Source: Clostridia bacterium (lineage in GTDB: Bacteria; Bacillota; Clostridia; Oscillospirales; CAG-272). From it: 16,744 nt of DNA. Below the pieces are notes generated by a model that worked only from the letters and a program-made list of their open reading frames with translations, made no database searches and was not told the origin of the DNA. This document shows, one piece after another, positions 13,695-16,744 of the stretch (position 1 is the first letter of the stretch; each line of letters begins with the position of its first letter). The translations under genes were made by a program, and so were the position numbers. The stretch lies in assembly GCA_017960705.1 (NCBI GenBank), contig JAGCYR010000135.1:1-16744 (forward strand), read 5' to 3'.

Positions 13695-15173
13695 TCAGAC
13701 GGGTTTCTTCGCCGCCTTCATCGCCGCTTCAAAGATGTAGTCGCACGCCTCGGGGTCCAGCCGCCGCATGGCGAGCAGCTGCGAACCGATCGAGCGGAGC
13801 GTGGTCTCGTCGGGCAGGGGCAGATCCGAAAACTCGGTCGCGTTGATCTGCTCCGAGCGGCTGACGATCGAGACGTAGCGGTTGTAGAGCGTTCCCGACA
13901 GGGCGGCGTAGAGCCCGACGAGGAAGGGCGGATCCATCTCGTTTCCCTCGCGGTCGACGTAATTCAGCTTGTTGTGGGTCGAGATGAAGCGGTAGCCGCC
14001 CGCCTGCGACGCCATATAGACGGCGCAGATCAGCTTGCGGGGATCGGTCTTGGCGGGGAAGCGTTTTAAGAACAGCATATTCCGGTTCTTCTGGATGAGA
14101 CTCGGGATCGACGGGCGGATGAACTGTCCGTGCAGACCCTTCGCCGGGAAAGTGACCCGCCCCGACCCGAGCGAACGCGGATGGATCAGCGGTACGGCGC
14201 CGGGCTCGGGCTTGTCCGACAGAAGATCGGGATAGCGCGAGGGGAGGGTCAAGCCGGTCTTCATCTTCAGATTGTAATCCGAGAAGCGACGCGGCATCGC
14301 CGCCATCCGGTGCAGGACGTTCAGGTCGTCGGCGTCGCGGAGCAGAAGCAGACCCGCGCCCTTTTCGCGGACGATCATAGAGTAGGGGAGCGGCGGAAGG
14401 GTCTCGACCGGGGCGCCGTCCTCGCTCTCGTTCGAGACCGCGACGGTGACCGGCTCGCCGGGTTCGTCGGTCTTTTTCAGTGAGAGCAGAAAGTCCTTTT
14501 TCAGCCCCTTGCCCGAGCGGAACAGGTGCATCCCGGTCAGGCGGCAGTCGTCGAAGAGCGATTCGCGCAGACGGGTCAGCGCGACCCCCGTCGCAAAGCC
14601 CACGGGGAGATTGACGGCGAGCTGTCCGTCGTCTTTCAGCCGCAGAGCCGCGGCTGCGAGGAACAGATAGCAGGCGTCGATCTTGGGGGAGGAGAGCAGA
14701 TCCCCGGCGGGCAGGGTCTCGGGGGCGCCCCGGAGCAGCAGTTCGCGGGGGGGATTCATGATCACGCAGTCGAAAACGTCGCCCTCGTCGGGGTGCGGCG
14801 CGAGCAGGAAGTTCTCCTCGCGCACCTCGTAATTCACCTTGACCCCGTGCTCGCGTTTGGCGCGGCGGCGGAGGCGTTCGAGATTGTTTTTCAGCATCGG
14901 GATATAGAGCGGGTCGTTTTCGTAGCAGATCAGCCGGATCTGTTGCGCCGCGCGGCCGAGGCAGACCGCCTCGAGCAGGGCGGCGGAGAGGATCCCCGTT
15001 CCCGCGCCGGGATCGAGGATCTCCATCAGCGGCTTGGTTTCGAGAAAGGTGAACATCGACGCCATCTTCGCCGCCGTTTCCCTTTTCGTGAAGAAGCGGC
15101 CCAAGCGGACGTTGTCGGCAGCCGACCGTTCCCGGATCAGCTTTCTCGTGTTTCGGACAGCCATCGCGAGCAT
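13695..15173 (-). CDS. Solitary Eco57I/PaeR7I-like N6-adenine DNA methyltransferase
   Basis: This 492-residue protein has the layout of a gamma-class adenine methyltransferase with its own target-recognition region. A LGRFFTKRETAAKMASMF lead-in (24-41) precedes SAM-binding motif I, LDPGAGTGIL (53-62). Motif IV is VIMNPPR at 137-143. The C-terminal half contains an NKLNYV segment and a EQINATEFSDLPLP stretch, which match the recognition domain of PaeR7I/XhoI-type enzymes. The usual fourth residue of NPP(Y/F) is aromatic, but here it is R143. I chose the first ATG (15173) because AGGGGGA at 15184-15190 is well spaced for it. A second ATG follows three codons later. No restriction endonuclease or specificity subunit is present nearby. 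It is an orphan methyltransferase or a derived, possibly inactive, relative. Confidence 0.82.
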   Translation of the reverse strand: MLAMAVRNTRKLIRERSAADNVRLGRFFTKRETAAKMASMFTFLETKPLMEILDPGAGTGILSAALLEAVCLGRAAQQIRLICYENDPLYIPMLKNNLERLRRRAKREHGVKVNYEVREENFLLAPHPDEGDVFDCVIMNPPRELLLRGAPETLPAGDLLSSPKIDACYLFLAAAALRLKDDGQLAVNLPVGFATGVALTRLRESLFDDCRLTGMHLFRSGKGLKKDFLLSLKKTDEPGEPVTVAVSNESEDGAPVETLPPLPYSMIVREKGAGLLLLRDADDLNVLHRMAAMPRRFSDYNLKMKTGLTLPSRYPDLLSDKPEPGAVPLIHPRSLGSGRVTFPAKGLHGQFIRPSIPSLIQKNRNMLFLKRFPAKTDPRKLICAVYMASQAGGYRFISTHNKLNYVDREGNEMDPPFLVGLYAALSGTLYNRYVSIVSRSEQINATEFSDLPLPDETTLRSIGSQLLAMRRLDPEACDYIFEAAMKAAKKPV

Positions 15174-15249
15174 TCCCGGATCTTCCCCCTTTTTCGTCGG
15201 CAGACGACGGAATACGTCTGCCCCGAATTATCGTTTGATTCCTACGTCT

Positions 15250-15278
15250 ATTGTAGCACAGTCCGGCTGTCGAATCAA
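15250..15278 (-). promoter_or_regulatory. Sigma-A promoter of the methyltransferase gene
   Basis: On the minus strand TTGATT (15273-15278) and TACAAT (15250-15255) are separated by 17 bp. A TGC immediately before the -10 makes it an extended -10. The leader would be about 70 nt. Confidence 0.78.
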
Positions 15279-15320
15279 GAGGAAAACGAGAATCTTTTTG
15301 CATTTCTTCCGGGTCTTCTC

Positions 15321-15349
15321 TTGCGCGGGCGCGAAAAGTATGCTATACT
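15321..15349 (+). promoter_or_regulatory. Sigma-A promoter of the phosphoesterase-like gene
   Basis: TTGCGC (15321-15326) and TATACT (15344-15349) lie 17 bp apart, with TGC directly before the -10 (extended -10). Transcription would start near 15356, about 43 nt before the ATG. It is divergent from the methyltransferase promoter, with the two -35 boxes about 42 bp apart. Confidence 0.75.
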
Positions 15350-15398
15350 GAATAGAGAAAAAGAAAACGCGGCTCGCGCCGCGGGGAGGAGTTCGGAA

Positions 15399-16520
15399 AT
15401 GAGCGAGGCGACAGGTTACGGCGAGGTCAGGATCCTGCATTTCGGGGACGTGCTGTTCGGCAGTCCGTTTTTGACGCCGGCGCCCGAGAAGAGCGCGGAG
15501 CGGAGACGGATCCAGAGAGAGACCTTCGACCGTGCGCTCCAGACCATCCGCGACCAGAAAGTACAGCTCGCCGTGATCACGGGCGACCTGTTCGACGAAG
15601 ACGACCTGTCGGACGAAACGGCGGGTCTGCTTCTGCGCGGCTTCCGTTCCTGTCCGGCGTGCCGCTTCGCGATCTTACCCGGCGGGGCGGATCCCGCGGG
15701 GAAAAAGTCGTTTTATTCGTCGGGGCGCTTTCCCCCGAACGTGTTCACGTTCGGCGCGGGGGCGTACGAGACCTTCCGTTTCGACGAGATCGGCGTTTCG
15801 GTGACGGGACGCGGCTCGGGCGAGCGCGGGGAGGAATCGGCGGCGTTCCCGACCCTGTCAAGAAAAGACGAACAGGAGATTTTGATCCTCGCCGGCTACC
15901 GGCGGGAGATACCCGACAACACCGAGATCGTTTCGGTCGGAGCAGACTATATCGCCCTGTCCGGGCGCGCCGATCCCACCGTCCTCGAGATCGGGGGGAG
16001 CGTCGTCGGGTACAGCGGACGGCTCGAATCCCGCGGATATGAAAACGAGCAGGTCGGGGGCGCCAACCTGCTGACGGTGACCGAGGAAGCCGGGGCGCGC
16101 CGCGTGCACGTCAAGCGGCTGGATCTCGGAACGGTGCGGTGTCTGTCGCGTACCATCGACGTTTCGGGGATGAAGAACGATTCCGAGCTGATCGGCGCGA
16201 TCACGTCGATCGTCCGGGACAATTCGCTCGGTCGGTCGGCGGTGCTCCGGATCGAAGTCACGGGGACCGTTGCGCCGGGATTCCGGATCCCGCGGAACGC
16301 CGGGGTCAATTCGTTCGGGCTGCTCGCCTTCTCGCTCGTCAACCTGACGGCGCCGGCAAGCGACCCGCAGCTGCTCAAAGATATGAGCGCGCGGGGCGAA
16401 CTCTACCGCCTGCTCGAGCCCAAGATCCGGGAGGGCTCCGACGCGGAAAGAGCCGCGGCGGCAAGAGCGCTGACCATCGGGCTCGCGGCGCTCGAGGGGC
16501 AGGAGATCAAGGATCTTTAA
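15399..16520 (+). CDS. YhaO/SbcD-like metallophosphoesterase homologue, predicted catalytically inactive
   Basis: This 373-residue protein aligns along its length with the calcineurin-like phosphoesterases of the YhaO/SbcD type, which as active enzymes are Mn2+-dependent nucleases acting with an SMC-like ATPase. The fold markers are in order, but the metal ligands are mostly changed. DxH becomes D17-V-L19 in HFGDVLFGSPF. GDxxD is kept (G62-D63-LF-D66). GNHD becomes GGAD (95-98). The LLHG-type histidine is A165 in ILILAGY. GHxH becomes S188-G-R-A191 in DYIALSGRAD. The start ATG is supported by GGGGAGGA eight bases upstream and by a promoter. Longer upstream in-frame extension runs antisense through the methyltransferase gene and is rejected. 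The reading frame is intact, so it looks like a maintained pseudoenzyme. No YhaN/SbcC ATPase gene is adjacent. It converges on the EamA gene, sharing four bases. Confidence 0.82.
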   Translation: MSEATGYGEVRILHFGDVLFGSPFLTPAPEKSAERRRIQRETFDRALQTIRDQKVQLAVITGDLFDEDDLSDETAGLLLRGFRSCPACRFAILPGGADPAGKKSFYSSGRFPPNVFTFGAGAYETFRFDEIGVSVTGRGSGERGEESAAFPTLSRKDEQEILILAGYRREIPDNTEIVSVGADYIALSGRADPTVLEIGGSVVGYSGRLESRGYENEQVGGANLLTVTEEAGARRVHVKRLDLGTVRCLSRTIDVSGMKNDSELIGAITSIVRDNSLGRSAVLRIEVTGTVAPGFRIPRNAGVNSFGLLAFSLVNLTAPASDPQLLKDMSARGELYRLLEPKIREGSDAERAAAARALTIGLAALEGQEIKDL

Positions 16521-16744
16521 TCGGTTTCGTCGGACGGGGGCGGAGCGGTTTTCGGCTTCTTGCCGACCTCCGACAGTTCGACGGTCAGAACCGCCGCAAG
16601 TATGAGCGCGCATCCGAGTATCTCGGGCGCGTTCATTCTTTCCCCGAGGAACCAGATCCCGCCGAGCGCGCCGAACACCGATTCGAGCGACATCACGACG
16701 GCGGCGACGGCGGGCGGGGTCATCGCCTGTCCGACGATCTGGAA
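16517..16744 (-). CDS. EamA/DMT-family transporter, C-terminal part (5' end beyond window)
   Basis: Only the last 75 residues or so are inside the window; the reading frame stays open to the right edge. The segment VMSLESVFGALGGIWFLGERMNAPEILGCALILAAVLTVEL matches the final two helices of the second EamA domain of drug/metabolite transporters (SLEPVFAAL...GE...GA-LI pattern). The end is a polar tail. Its stop codon shares TTAA (16517-16520) with the stop of the convergent phosphoesterase-like gene. An internal ATG at 16723 is not the true start, because conserved sequence continues upstream of it. Substrate is unknown. Confidence 0.82.
   Translation of the reverse strand, partial: FQIVGQAMTPPAVAAVVMSLESVFGALGGIWFLGERMNAPEILGCALILAAVLTVELSEVGKKPKTAPPPSDETD

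Noticed and set aside
14526..15398. N-terminal extension of the phosphoesterase-like frame
   Set aside because: It runs antisense through the methyltransferase gene. The start at 15399 has a strong Shine-Dalgarno and a promoter just upstream.
1..16744. CRISPR arrays, tRNA or rRNA genes, tmRNA, transposase genes
   Set aside because: No regularly spaced repeat series, cloverleaf, rRNA segment or transposase or integrase motif was recognised anywhere in the window.

Overview
The window looks like chromosomal sequence from a high-GC, endospore-forming member of the Clostridia, possibly of the Oscillospirales type. This is an inference from gene content: a three-gene spoVAC-spoVAD-spoVAE operon, the Firmicutes-typical secG-rnr pair, and G-rich Shine-Dalgarno sequences. 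No 16S rRNA or other marker fixes the genus. Most genes are visibly GC-rich. One gene, the helicase at 7303-10299, is clearly AT-richer.

Left part (1-5560): a metallo-beta-lactamase-fold hydrolase (+) runs convergently into the spoVA operon (-) across a strong hairpin terminator. The spoVA operon is divergent from alaS, which has a textbook sigma-A promoter, a leader of only about 50 nt, and a complete 873-residue AlaRS with an intact editing site. A hairpin follows alaS.

Middle part (5561-11036): a MATE-family efflux transporter (+) and a SLOG/YpsA-like protein (-) face each other. Between them sits a 998-residue UvrD-like helicase (-) of different base composition. It carries an embedded nuclease-like insert and two C-terminal topoisomerase-type zinc fingers. 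The gene is bracketed by two inverted copies of a roughly 90-105 bp element made of three consecutive hairpins. Loops and linkers are conserved between the copies, while stems differ by compensatory changes. This helicase-plus-repeats unit (7090-10457) is the most island-like and least explained part of the window.

Right part (11037-16744): rnr (RNase R) lies behind secG, separated from it by a terminator. A G-run cluster with quadruplex potential follows. Next come a solitary Eco57I/PaeR7I-like adenine methyltransferase (-) with a non-canonical NPPR motif and a divergent YhaO/SbcD-like metallophosphoesterase homologue (+) that has lost almost all of its metal ligands. Both have good divergent promoters in the roughly 225 bp between them. 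The last gene is the 3' part of an EamA/DMT transporter (-), whose stop codon overlaps that of the phosphoesterase homologue.

Functionally, the conserved genes cover spore DPA transport, alanyl-tRNA charging, protein export and RNA decay. The accessory genes (helicase-nuclease, orphan methyltransferase, inactive-looking phosphoesterase, SLOG protein) all belong to nucleic-acid or nucleotide-related families. I see no direct evidence that they form one system.
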